From Plantibacter sp. VKM Ac-2880 (lineage in GTDB: Bacteria; Actinomycetota; Actinomycetes; Actinomycetales; Microbacteriaceae): a DNA stretch of 64,000 nt. The notes under the pieces were generated by a model. The model did no database searches. It was given only the letters and a program-made list of their open reading frames with translations, and was not told where the DNA came from. The stretch is from positions 1,303,530-1,367,529 of the forward strand of contig NZ_JADKSJ010000001.1 in NCBI RefSeq assembly GCF_015351235.1, given 5' to 3'. Of the stretch, positions 1 through 7,164 are shown in pieces. The stretch's first letter is position 1, and every line of letters starts with the position of its first letter. The position numbers and the translations under genes are program-made.

Positions 1-113
1 CCGTCGGCGACAAGGTGATCTACTCCAAGTACGGCGGCACCGAGGTCAAGTACGCCGGTGAGGACTACCTGGTCCTGTCCGCGCGCGACGTCCTCGCCGT
101 CGTCGTCCGCTAG
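1..113 (+). CDS. groES: Co-chaperonin GroES, C-terminal end (5' truncated by window)
   Basis: The first complete codon is at position 3 and the frame runs to TAG at 111-113. The peptide ends in the strand pattern [13 protein letters not shown]...[13 protein letters not shown], which is the typical C-terminal half of the ~98-residue GroES (Hsp10). GroES is the heptameric lid of the GroEL folding chamber in the cytoplasm. Only about 36 residues are inside the window, so the start and any CIRCE-type regulation cannot be seen. A strong hairpin follows at 150-181 and no groEL follows, which suggests groES ends its transcript here. Confidence 0.93.
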   Translation, partial: VGDKVIYSKYGGTEVKYAGEDYLVLSARDVLAVVVR

Positions 114-149
114 ACACCGACGAACGAACCCAGCGGCTCAGGCCGCTCC

Positions 150-188
150 ACAGCCCGAATGGCATCAGCCGTTCGGGCTGTGTCCGTT
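150..188 (+). terminator. Terminator after groES
   Basis: A perfect 10-bp stem (ACAGCCCGAA at 150-159 with TTCGGGCTGT at 172-181) has a 12-nt loop and is followed by a pyrimidine-rich stretch. It lies 37 bases after the groES stop and before the separate promoter of the next gene. Confidence 0.8.
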
Positions 189-217
189 TCACGAGGTCGG
201 TCCGCCCGCCGCGGGTC

Positions 218-223
218 TAGCCT
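218..223 (+). promoter_or_regulatory. -10 element TAGCCT, leaderless start of rarD
   Basis: TAGCCT ends six bases before the GTG at 230, which puts the expected transcription start on the start codon itself. No ribosome-binding site precedes the GTG, consistent with a leaderless mRNA. Confidence 0.55.
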
Positions 224-229
224 GGACCA

Positions 230-1240
230 GTGCAGAACCCGAGCGATCCAGCGGAAGTAGAAGTCGAGTTCGCCGCCGAAGCGGCGCGCGGGCGTTCAGG
301 GGTCGAGGTCCCGCAGCAGGGCAGCCGGTCGGGCCTGATCTCGGCGGTCGCCGCGTACTGCCTCTGGGGAGCACTGCCGCTCTACTTCATCGCGCTCGCG
401 CCGGCCGGGGCCTTCGAGGTGGTCGCCTGGCGGATCGTGTTCTCCCTCGTGTTCTGCGCCGTGCTCATCCTCGTGACGCGCTCCTGGCGTCGCCTGCTCG
501 GGATCCTGCGGCAGCGGCGCATCGTGCTCACGATGGGGCTGGCCGGTGCGCTCATCTACGTCAACTGGCAGACCTACGTCTACGGAGCGCTCAACGGGCA
601 GGTGGTCGAGGCATCGCTCGGGTACTTCATCAACCCGATCGTCACCGTCTTCCTCGGCGTCTTCTTCCTCCGCGAGCGGCTTCGTCCCGCGCAGTGGGCC
701 GCGGTGGTCGTCAGCGTGATCGCGGTACTCGTCCTCGCGATCGGGCACGGCAGCGTCCCGTGGATCGCCCTCATCCTCGCCTTCTCCTTCGGCCTGTACG
801 GCTACATCAAGAAGCAGGTCGGTGGTGTGGTCGACGCGGTGTCGGGTCTGACGCTCGAGACGGCATGGCTGACGCCCGTGGCGATCGCGCAGCTCATCGC
901 CGTCGGGGTCTCCGGCGGGCTCACGATCGGCACCGCCGGCGTTGGGCACACACTCCTCCTGATCGGAGCCGGTGTCATCACCGCCGTCCCGCTCCTCCTG
1001 TTCGCTGCGGCGGCTCGGCGGTTGCCGCTCACCTGGATGGGGTTCATCCAGTACTTCGCGCCCATCATCCAGTTCGTCGTCGGCGTGGCGGTCCTCCACG
1101 AGGCGATGCCGCCCGAGCGGTGGCTGGGCTTCGGACTCGTCTGGTTGGCACTCGCCATCCTCACGGTCGACATGCTCGTGGCGTCCGCGCGCAGCCGACG
1201 GTCAGCGGCCGCCGATCGACGCCGTGCCGCAATGGTCTGA
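230..1240 (+). CDS. rarD: RarD/EamA-family drug-metabolite transporter
   Basis: This 336-residue protein has a ~35-residue hydrophilic N-terminus followed by about ten hydrophobic segments. Its organisation matches RarD proteins of the EamA (DMT) superfamily: YCLWGALPLYFIAL near residue 45, and later segments with WQTYVYG and IQYFAPIIQF, all characteristic of RarD. These are inner-membrane permeases; RarD was named from chloramphenicol sensitivity but its natural substrate is unknown. The GTG at 230 is chosen because it sits exactly six bases after a TAGCCT hexamer. The gene stands alone between the groES terminator and livK. Confidence 0.88.
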   Translation: MQNPSDPAEVEVEFAAEAARGRSGVEVPQQGSRSGLISAVAAYCLWGALPLYFIALAPAGAFEVVAWRIVFSLVFCAVLILVTRSWRRLLGILRQRRIVLTMGLAGALIYVNWQTYVYGALNGQVVEASLGYFINPIVTVFLGVFFLRERLRPAQWAAVVVSVIAVLVLAIGHGSVPWIALILAFSFGLYGYIKKQVGGVVDAVSGLTLETAWLTPVAIAQLIAVGVSGGLTIGTAGVGHTLLLIGAGVITAVPLLLFAAAARRLPLTWMGFIQYFAPIIQFVVGVAVLHEAMPPERWLGFGLVWLALAILTVDMLVASARSRRSAAADRRRAAMV

Positions 1241-1320
1241 ACAGCGGATTCCGGCGCTGATCGCGCGACCACTGCAGGAAAGACGCGAAACCGGTACCTC
1301 TGAGGTAACGATTTGGTCGT

Positions 1321-1336
1321 GTTACACGCTTGTAAC
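1321..1336. promoter_or_regulatory. Palindrome GTTACACGCTTGTAAC upstream of livK promoter
   Basis: Seven of eight base pairs of this 16-bp sequence are symmetric, and a further GTAAC half-site lies at 1305-1309. It is centred about 18 bases upstream of the -35 box, a fit for an activator or repressor site. The cognate regulator is not in the window. Confidence 0.4.
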
Positions 1337-1346
1337 GTCAACGACA

Positions 1347-1375
1347 TTGTCCAGCGCACTCTCAGCGGATAACTT
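1347..1375 (+). promoter_or_regulatory. Sigma-70-type promoter of livK
   Basis: TTGTCC (1347-1352) and TAACTT (1370-1375) are separated by exactly 17 bases. The predicted transcript starts near 1382, leaving a leader of about 45 bases that contains AAGGAG (1418-1423), four bases before the ATG. Confidence 0.6.
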
Positions 1376-1427
1376 GACACAACGGCAGCCCCTGGAGCTG
1401 CCACTCTTCTGACAAGCAAGGAGTACC

Positions 1428-2708
1428 ATGAGCGTCTTTTCGAAGGCCACGGCCGCTCGCTCCCGCCCTCGTGCCATCGTTCTCGGTGGCATCGCACTGA
1501 TCGGAGCCAGCGCGCTGGTCCTGAGCGGATGCGCCTCAGGTGGCAGTGACGACAGTGGCAGCGGCAGCAGCAAGCCTGCTGGCGACCTCACCCTGAAGCT
1601 CGGCACCGCGTTGCCCCAGACGGGCAACCTGGCGTTCCTCGGCCCGCCCGAGGAAGCCGGTGTCGGTCTCGCGGTCAAGGAGGTCAACGACGCCAACCTG
1701 GGCATCAAGATCGACCTGACGCTCGGCGACTCGGGTGACTCCGACAACAAGGCGTACGCGACCGAGGTCCCCCGTCTGCTCTCCGAGGGCGTCACCGCCA
1801 TCATCGGTGCGGCGTCGTCGGGTGTGTCGAAGCTCTTCATCGACGAAGTCACCGGCGCAGGCGTCATCCAGTTCTCCCCGGCGAACACCTCCGCCGACTT
1901 CACGACGTGGGACGACAACGGTCTCTACTGGCGGACGGCGCCGTCCGACGTGCTGCAGGGCGAGGTCCTCGGGAACCTGATCGCGGAGGACGGCAACGCC
2001 ACCCTCGGCATCATCTACTTGAACGACTCGTACGGCACCGGCCTGGCGAAGTTCACCAAGGAGGCGTTCGAGAGCGCCGGCGGCGAAGTGGTCGCCGAGC
2101 AGTCGTACAACACGGGTGACACCTCCTTCGACGCGCAGATCAGCGCGGTCAAGGCGGAGAACCCCGACGCGATCGCGATCATCGCGTTCGAGGAGACCAA
2201 GACGATCGTCCCCGGACTCGCCGGGTTCCCGTCGGACAAGCTCTACTTCGTGGACGGCAACCTCGCCGACTACAGCGCCGACTTCGCGCCCGGTACCCTC
2301 ACGGGCGCCAAGGGAACGCTGCCCGGTCTCGACACCGCCAAGCTCGGTGACTTCACCGACCGCCTCCAGGCGTTCGTGAAGGACGAGGGCGGCGAGCCGC
2401 TGAAGGACTACAGCTACGCGGCCGAATCCTACGACGCGGTCATCCTGCTCGCTCTCGCGGCGCTGCAGGCAGGCTCGACCGAGGGTGCCGACATGGCCGG
2501 CGAGCTCCAGTCCGTGTCCGGTGGCAAGGACAAGGGCGAGAAGGTGTCCACCTTCGAAGAGGGTGCGAAGGCCATCGCCGACGGCAAGAAGATCGACTAC
2601 GACGGCAACTCCGGTCCGATCACCTTCGATGAGAACGGTGACCCGACCGAGGCGACGATCGGTATCTACCAGTACGGTGACGACAACAAGTACACCCGCA
2701 CCAACTAG
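1428..2708 (+). CDS. livK: Branched-chain amino-acid ABC transporter substrate-binding lipoprotein (LivK-type)
   Basis: The 426-residue product starts with a signal sequence and a lipobox ending in LSGC (Cys35), so it should be anchored outside the membrane as a lipoprotein. A Ser/Gly-rich linker follows and then a type I periplasmic-binding fold of the Leu/Ile/Val family: TALPQTGNLAFLGPPEEAGV near the start, and IIGAASSGVSKLF for substrate contact. It would deliver amino acids or related compounds to the LivHM permease encoded at 6174-8478. AAGGAG lies at ideal spacing before the ATG. Unusually, it is encoded on the opposite strand and about 1.7 kb from the rest of the transporter. The exact ligand is not predictable. 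Confidence 0.9.
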   Translation: MSVFSKATAARSRPRAIVLGGIALIGASALVLSGCASGGSDDSGSGSSKPAGDLTLKLGTALPQTGNLAFLGPPEEAGVGLAVKEVNDANLGIKIDLTLGDSGDSDNKAYATEVPRLLSEGVTAIIGAASSGVSKLFIDEVTGAGVIQFSPANTSADFTTWDDNGLYWRTAPSDVLQGEVLGNLIAEDGNATLGIIYLNDSYGTGLAKFTKEAFESAGGEVVAEQSYNTGDTSFDAQISAVKAENPDAIAIIAFEETKTIVPGLAGFPSDKLYFVDGNLADYSADFAPGTLTGAKGTLPGLDTAKLGDFTDRLQAFVKDEGGEPLKDYSYAAESYDAVILLALAALQAGSTEGADMAGELQSVSGGKDKGEKVSTFEEGAKAIADGKKIDYDGNSGPITFDENGDPTEATIGIYQYGDDNKYTRTN

Positions 2709-2727
2709 TCGCCTGAGCGACTGACGA

Positions 2728-2757
2728 GGCCCCGGAGCGATCCGGGGCCTTCGTCGT
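2728..2757 (+). terminator. Rho-independent terminator after livK
   Basis: A nine-base-pair GC-rich stem (GGCCCCGGA with TCCGGGGCC) closes a GCGA tetraloop and is followed by TTCGTCGT. It starts 19 bases after the livK stop. Confidence 0.88.
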
Positions 2758-2803
2758 GTCCGGCCAATGCGCTCCCGCCGGACCTCGCGCTGGTGTGGTG
2801 CTG

Positions 2804-2879
2804 GTGCCAGCGCGGTGCGCTGACGTGAGCGCGGATCCAGCGCGTGAGCGCGGGCCTCCGGAGACCCTCGCTCACGCGC
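2804..2879 (+). repeat. Left 76-nt inverted repeat bracketing the DUF559 gene
   Basis: This stretch matches the reverse complement of 4152-4227 at 68 of 76 positions without gaps. Its first 25 bases are identical to the partner. Its inner half is itself a hairpin (CGCGTGAGCG at 2841-2850 with CGCTCACGCG at 2869-2878) around a TCCGGA centre. The layout recalls REP/REPIN-type palindromes. Confidence 0.8.
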
Positions 2880-2880
2880 C

Positions 2881-2940
2881 GGGGGCGCGCTCACGCCCGT
2901 TAACCGTCGGTGCTGCACAGCGGGGCGCGCTCACGCCCGT
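2881..2940 (+). repeat. Two direct 20-nt repeats inside the left flank
   Basis: The 20-base blocks at 2881-2900 and 2921-2940 differ at one position and start 40 bases apart. Both contain GCGCGCTCACGCCCGT, related to the hairpin arm of the 76-nt repeat, so they look like degenerate extra units of the same family. Confidence 0.6.
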
Positions 2941-2969
2941 GCACCGCTCTGACGGTCGGTACGGTGCAT

Positions 2970-2993
2970 TCACGTCAGCGCACCGCGCTGGCA
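2970..2993 (-). repeat. Third, short copy of the flanking repeat (24 nt)
   Basis: These 24 bases are the exact reverse complement of 2805-2828, i.e. the conserved outer end of the 76-nt repeat, in the same orientation as the right-hand copy. It lies 20 bases from the 3' end of the DUF559 gene and can pair with the left copy to form a large hairpin. Confidence 0.75.
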
Positions 2994-3012
2994 GCGAAAG
3001 AAGAGCCACGGG

Positions 3013-3957
3013 TCAGCGGAACGCCCGCTGCAGCCCTGCACGCTCGAGCTTCGCAGCGAGCCGGCCCGGATGGACGAGGTCCTCCCAAGTGGCGCGGACG
3101 ACGGTGTAGCCGAGCGCACGAAGTCGGTCTTCCCGGTGCTTCTCCGCCAGGACGATGTCGGCCACATCGCGTCCCTGTGTGAACTCCTCTCGCACGTACT
3201 TCTGGCGGCCGTCGAGTTCGAGGATGACCTGTTCGTCTGGCCAGACGGCATCGACGATGCCGATCGGTCCGTCGGCGTCGGCGAACGACTGTTGCAGGGA
3301 CGGGACGGCGAATCCGAGCTGGGCGATCACGACGCGCATCTTGGACTCGCCACCGTTCGCCGCCAGAGGGTCCGCGAAGCCGATCGCGAACCGCACTTGC
3401 CGTCCTCCACGACGCCCCGGCAGATCTCGTGCGAGCGAGCGGAGTGCGCTCTCGTCCGTGAGCCTCAGTCGGAGCGCGGCGTCGGCGACGGCGACGGCGT
3501 CGTCGAGGCGGGCGATCCGGGCGAGATCGACCACCGTTCGAGCCGGGTCGGTCACCGGGAGCCCATGTCGCATCCGGTGCGCGACCGCGCCTTGCGTCGT
3601 ATGACGGATGATTCCCGGTGCTGAGCGTCCTCCGCGGTCGCCGCTCGTCAACGTGTGCACCTCAGCCGGCCATGGGCCGACGATCGGCAGTCCCCAGAGC
3701 CGTGCCGCCGAGTAGTGACTGAACAGGGCGTCTTTGCGGAGGGCGACGGCCGCCGCGTCGATCCGGAGGCGGTAGCGGTCATCGGGGGACAGGGACCGCC
3801 AGGTCGGTTCTGGGACGTAGATGCCTTTCCGCAGACGCACCAGGTCTCCGTCGCGATGAGCGGCACTCACCAGACGCTCGGCACCGACCCGACGTGCGTC
3901 TCGGACGAGCAGGAGGCCGTTCGGGCGGATGAGCAGGTTCAGATCGAAGGATTCCAT
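3013..3957 (-). CDS. DUF559 (Vsr-like nuclease fold) protein with N-terminal AbiEi-like domain
   Basis: The 314-residue product has two parts. Residues 1-~95 resemble the HTH/AbiEi-type antitoxin domain common at the start of this actinobacterial family (LVRLRKGIYVP, FSHYSAARLWGLPI). The last ~110 residues are a DUF559 domain of the PD-(D/E)XK/Vsr type, with VDAVWPDEQVILELDG followed by KY and a C-terminal RALGYTVVRATWEDL strand-helix unit; Asp and Glu/Asp in the first motif fit the metal site. The ATG at 3957 is preferred because the family begins about here; an open frame continues to 4083 without a plausible start. The gene stands alone, is bracketed by 76-nt inverted repeats, and separates livK from livHMGF. 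A nuclease or antitoxin-like role is inferred only from the fold. Confidence 0.78.
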   Translation of the reverse strand: MESFDLNLLIRPNGLLLVRDARRVGAERLVSAAHRDGDLVRLRKGIYVPEPTWRSLSPDDRYRLRIDAAAVALRKDALFSHYSAARLWGLPIVGPWPAEVHTLTSGDRGGRSAPGIIRHTTQGAVAHRMRHGLPVTDPARTVVDLARIARLDDAVAVADAALRLRLTDESALRSLARDLPGRRGGRQVRFAIGFADPLAANGGESKMRVVIAQLGFAVPSLQQSFADADGPIGIVDAVWPDEQVILELDGRQKYVREEFTQGRDVADIVLAEKHREDRLRALGYTVVRATWEDLVHPGRLAAKLERAGLQRAFR

Positions 3958-4439
3958 CGACTCACCGTGCCCGTTCCGTGGTGTTCCAACACGGATGAGC
4001 GGGGAGGTGTGGAAACGGCCACTCGACCGGCTCGCGGTGGAGCGAGCCTCGCGGTGGTGCTCAGCGCGGCGCGCTGGCGTCACCGCGGGTCATGGGCGTC
4101 AGCGCTGGTCCTGTGCCGCGGTGGAGGTGACTCGGCGTGAGGGCGGGTGGAGCGCGTGAGCGCGGGGCTCCGGAGACCCGCGCTCACGCGCCAGGACCGC
4201 ACTCACGTCAGCGCACCGCGCTGGCACAAGGAGGGGAGGAGAGGCCGGAATGCACAACTCCTCCGTCCCCGTCTCAGGAGGCCGTCTTGGTGCGACGGTG
4301 CCCCTCGGGGGAGGGAGGAGTTGTGGTTCGATCACCGGTCGGGTTCCGGTGGCTTCGGGTCGTCACACAGCCGATGGCCGGGACGAGCACGTTCGAGGGT
4401 ACCGAAGTACCCGCCGAGCCGCGAGTGGGGAACCGCTGA
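3958..4439. other. 482-nt intergenic region holding the right repeat; otherwise no gene seen
   Basis: Apart from the inverted repeat at 4152-4227, I find no credible gene here. Short open frames exist on both strands but have no ribosome-binding site, family similarity or sensible composition. A weak CACCGG/CCGGTG hairpin around 4335-4355 might end the minus-strand liv operon. Confidence 0.6.
4152..4227 (-). repeat. Right 76-nt inverted repeat bracketing the DUF559 gene
   Basis: Partner of 2804-2879 in opposite orientation (68/76 identical). Its inner part forms a perfect 15-bp stem (4152-4166 with 4177-4191) around a ten-base loop containing CTCCGGAG. Seen from the DUF559 gene it lies upstream of the start, so it may also affect its expression. 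Confidence 0.8.
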
Positions 4440-5216
4440 TCAGTCCTCGTCCTGGCCGAGCGTGCCCAGGTAGAGGCCGATCACCTTGTCGTCCGACAGC
4501 AGTTCACGGCCGGTACCGGTGTAGGCGTCACGACCCTGGTCGAGCACGTACCCGCGGTCGCAGATCTGGAGACAGCGACGCGCGTTCTGCTCGACCATGA
4601 TGGTCGTGACACCGGCCTTGTTGATGTCCGACACCCGGATGAACGCGTCGTCCTGCCGGACAGGCGACAGCCCGGCGGACGGCTCGTCGAGGAGCAGCAC
4701 GTGCGGGTCCATCATCAGCGCGCGCGACATCGCGACCATCTGCCGCTCGCCACCGGACAGCGAACCGGCACGCTGCTTCAGCCGCTTGCCGAGTTCACTG
4801 AAGATCCCGGTGACGAACTCCAGGCGCTCGGTGTACTGCTTCGGCTTCTGGAACAGCCCCATCTTCAGGTTGTCCTCGATGGTGAGGCTCGGGAAGACGT
4901 TGTTCGTCTGCGGGACGAAACCGACACCTCGGGCTACGAGCTTGTTCGCCCGGAGCCCGGTGATGTCCTCACCGTTCAGGAGGACCTGACCGCTCCGCAC
5001 CTTCACCTGCCCGAAGATCGCCTTGAGCAGCGTCGACTTGCCGGCACCGTTCGGCCCGATGATGCCGATGAGCTCACCCTTGCGCGCCGTGAGGTTCGCG
5101 CTGTTGAGGATGTTCACCCCGGGCAGGTAACCGGCCGTCAGATCGCTGACCTCGACGACCATCTCGGCGGTCTTGACCGCGGTGCCGCCCACGGGGGCAC
5201 CCTTCACGTCGCTCAT
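4440..5216 (-). CDS. livF: Branched-chain amino-acid ABC transporter ATP-binding protein LivF
   Basis: The 258-residue cytoplasmic ATPase has Walker A GPNGAGKST (residues 54-62), a Q-loop, the ABC signature LSGGE (153-157) and Walker B VLLLDEP (173-179) followed by SAGLSP, the form typical of LivF. It pairs with LivG to drive import through LivHM. The ATG at 5216 overlaps the livG stop (ATGA), which fixes the start and implies translational coupling, although the frame stays open well upstream. It is the last gene of the livHMGF operon. Confidence 0.93.
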   Translation of the reverse strand: MSDVKGAPVGGTAVKTAEMVVEVSDLTAGYLPGVNILNSANLTARKGELIGIIGPNGAGKSTLLKAIFGQVKVRSGQVLLNGEDITGLRANKLVARGVGFVPQTNNVFPSLTIEDNLKMGLFQKPKQYTERLEFVTGIFSELGKRLKQRAGSLSGGERQMVAMSRALMMDPHVLLLDEPSAGLSPVRQDDAFIRVSDINKAGVTTIMVEQNARRCLQICDRGYVLDQGRDAYTGTGRELLSDDKVIGLYLGTLGQDED

Positions 5217-6184
5217 TTCCGCTCCTCCTCGGGCTCGGCGCCAGCCGCGAGCCGTTCGTCTTCGATCTCGGCCAGCAGCTCTTCGGCTGCGGCGCTGTCC
5301 TCGCCGGCGATCCGGCCGGTCACGACACCGAGGTCGACGTCCTGGTGGCTGCCGAGGTAGGCGTCGATGACGGCCGGGTTCTCCATGACGGTGTCCGGCG
5401 GCCCTTCGGCGACGACACGACCCTCGGCCATGACGACCACCCAGTCGGCGATGTGGCGCACCATCTGCATGTCGTGCTCGACGAACAGCACGGTCATGCC
5501 CTCGTCCTTCAACGCCAGGATGTGGTCGAGCAGCGATTGCGTGAGCGCCGGGTTGACGCCGGCCATCGGCTCGTCGAGCATGACGAGCTTCGGGTCGCTC
5601 ATGAGCGCCCGAGCCATCTCGAGGAGCTTCCGTTGCCCGCCGGACAGGCTGGCGGCGTAGTCGTCGCGCTTGGTGTCGAGCTTGAACCGGCGCAGCAGGT
5701 CCATCGCCTTGACCTCGAGGTCCGCCTCCTGCTTCCGCCAGAGCGGCTTCACGAGGCTCGAGAAGATGCCCTCGCCGGTCTGACCGGTCGCTCCGAGCTT
5801 CATGTTCTCGAGCACGGTCAGGAGGCCGAGCGCCTTCGTCAGCTGGAAGGTGCGGACCTGCCCCATGCGGGCGACCTTGAACGCCGGGACACCGCCGAGG
5901 CTCTTCCCGTCGAAGTTCCACGTCCCGGTGTTGGGCTTGTCGAAACCGGTCAGCAGGTTGAACAGGGTGGTCTTGCCGGCACCGTTCGGGCCGATGAGCG
6001 CGGTGATCGCGTTGCGGGGCACCTCGAGGTGCTCCACGTTCACCGCTTGCAGGCCACCGAAGGTCCGCGTCACCTGGTCGGCGACGAGGATGGGGTCGAC
6101 CTTCTTGACGCCTGGGACGATCTCGCCGACGTGGAGACCGGTGGTCTTGACCGGCCGCGAGGTGGGTGAGCTGTTACTTGACAA
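5213..6184 (-). CDS. livG: Branched-chain amino-acid ABC transporter ATP-binding protein LivG
   Basis: This 323-residue ATPase carries Walker A GPNGAGKTT (65-73), the signature LSGGQRKLLEMARAL and Walker B LVMLDEPMAGVNP, the LivG consensus. It is longer than usual LivG (about 255): there is a ~30-residue lead-in and a ~45-residue acidic tail rich in Glu and Ala after the last ABC strand, of unknown role. The start used is TTG at 6184, overlapping the livM stop by 11 bases; a downstream GTG at codon 12 is an alternative. It forms the import motor with LivF. Confidence 0.9.
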   Translation of the reverse strand: MSSNSSPTSRPVKTTGLHVGEIVPGVKKVDPILVADQVTRTFGGLQAVNVEHLEVPRNAITALIGPNGAGKTTLFNLLTGFDKPNTGTWNFDGKSLGGVPAFKVARMGQVRTFQLTKALGLLTVLENMKLGATGQTGEGIFSSLVKPLWRKQEADLEVKAMDLLRRFKLDTKRDDYAASLSGGQRKLLEMARALMSDPKLVMLDEPMAGVNPALTQSLLDHILALKDEGMTVLFVEHDMQMVRHIADWVVVMAEGRVVAEGPPDTVMENPAVIDAYLGSHQDVDLGVVTGRIAGEDSAAAEELLAEIEDERLAAGAEPEEERK

Positions 6185-7154
6185 AGGTCAGCTCCTTCTT
6201 GTTTCCGAGGATGCCTTGCGGCCTGAAGATGACGATCAACATGAGCGCGACACCCACCAGCACGTAGCGGAGCGTCGACGCCTGCGTCGAGCTCATGAAC
6301 GGCAGGACGTCGGCCTTCACGAGCGCCGGGAGGACGTTCGAGAGGAACGCCATGATCACCCAGAAGATCACCGAGCCGAGCAGCGGTCCGAAGACCGTGG
6401 CAGCCCCACCGAGCAGGAGGATCGTCCAGATGAAGAACGTGAGGCTCGTGACGTACACGCTGGGCACGACCGCGGAGGGCAGCGCCAGCACCACCCCGCC
6501 GAGTGCGCCGAAGACGCCACCGACGACGAGCGCCTGCATCTTGTACGCGAACACGTTCTTGCCGAGGGCGCGCACGGCGTCCTCGTCCTCGCGGATGCCC
6601 TTCAGGACACGGCCCCAGGGGCTGCGCATGAGGAGGAACACGAGGAGGGCGGCGACGGCCAGCAGCAGGATGCCGAAGATCCGGACCCACCACTGGTTCG
6701 CGTTGAGCTCCCACGGGCCGAAGCCGTAGATGCCCTCCGGGATCGGGTTCGCGGCCCGGAAGCCGGCGTGGTAGTTGCCGAGGCCGTCAGCGGAGTTGGT
6801 GTACTCGTCGAAGACCTGCGTGGTGAAGAGCAGGCGGACGATCTCCGCCGCGGCGATCGTCACGATGGCCAGATAGTCGGCCCGCAACCGCAGCGTCGGA
6901 ATGCCGAGGATGAAGGCGAAGACCACTGATGCCAGGCAACCGACGATGATGCCGGCCCACCACGGGAGGTCGAAGCTCAGGATCGAGATGGCGTAGCCGT
7001 AGGCGCCGAGCGCCATGAACCCGGCCATACCGAAGTTCAACAACCCGCCGTAGCCGAAGTGCACGGCCAATCCGAGTGCTGCGAGCGCGTACGCGATCGT
7101 CTCCGGGCTGATGACCCAAGCGAGCGTGTTCGAGAGAATGCTTCCCCAGTCCAT
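6174..7154 (-). CDS. livM: Branched-chain amino-acid ABC transporter permease LivM
   Basis: The 326-residue integral membrane protein has about eight to ten hydrophobic segments, the conserved loop GYGGLLNFGMAGFMALGAY near residue 35 and the cytoplasmic coupling loop PWGRVLKGIREDEDAVRALGKNVF that contacts LivG/LivF. It ends with the family signature FRPQGILG. It starts 10 bases after the livH stop with a weak AGGGG ribosome site, and overlaps livG. With LivH it forms the membrane channel for the ligand bound by LivK. Confidence 0.92.
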   Translation of the reverse strand: MDWGSILSNTLAWVISPETIAYALAALGLAVHFGYGGLLNFGMAGFMALGAYGYAISILSFDLPWWAGIIVGCLASVVFAFILGIPTLRLRADYLAIVTIAAAEIVRLLFTTQVFDEYTNSADGLGNYHAGFRAANPIPEGIYGFGPWELNANQWWVRIFGILLLAVAALLVFLLMRSPWGRVLKGIREDEDAVRALGKNVFAYKMQALVVGGVFGALGGVVLALPSAVVPSVYVTSLTFFIWTILLLGGAATVFGPLLGSVIFWVIMAFLSNVLPALVKADVLPFMSSTQASTLRYVLVGVALMLIVIFRPQGILGNKKELTFVK

Positions 7155-7164
7155 GCGCGTGCCC

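Noticed and set aside
2804-4227. DUF559 element as a classical insertion sequence
   Set aside because: The protein has no transposase motif, no target-site duplication is seen next to the repeats, and the repeats contain internal hairpins unlike simple IS ends.
5217-5921. Possible long N-terminal extension of LivF
   Set aside because: It is an out-of-frame reading of livG. The ATG overlapping the livG stop gives the normal LivF length.
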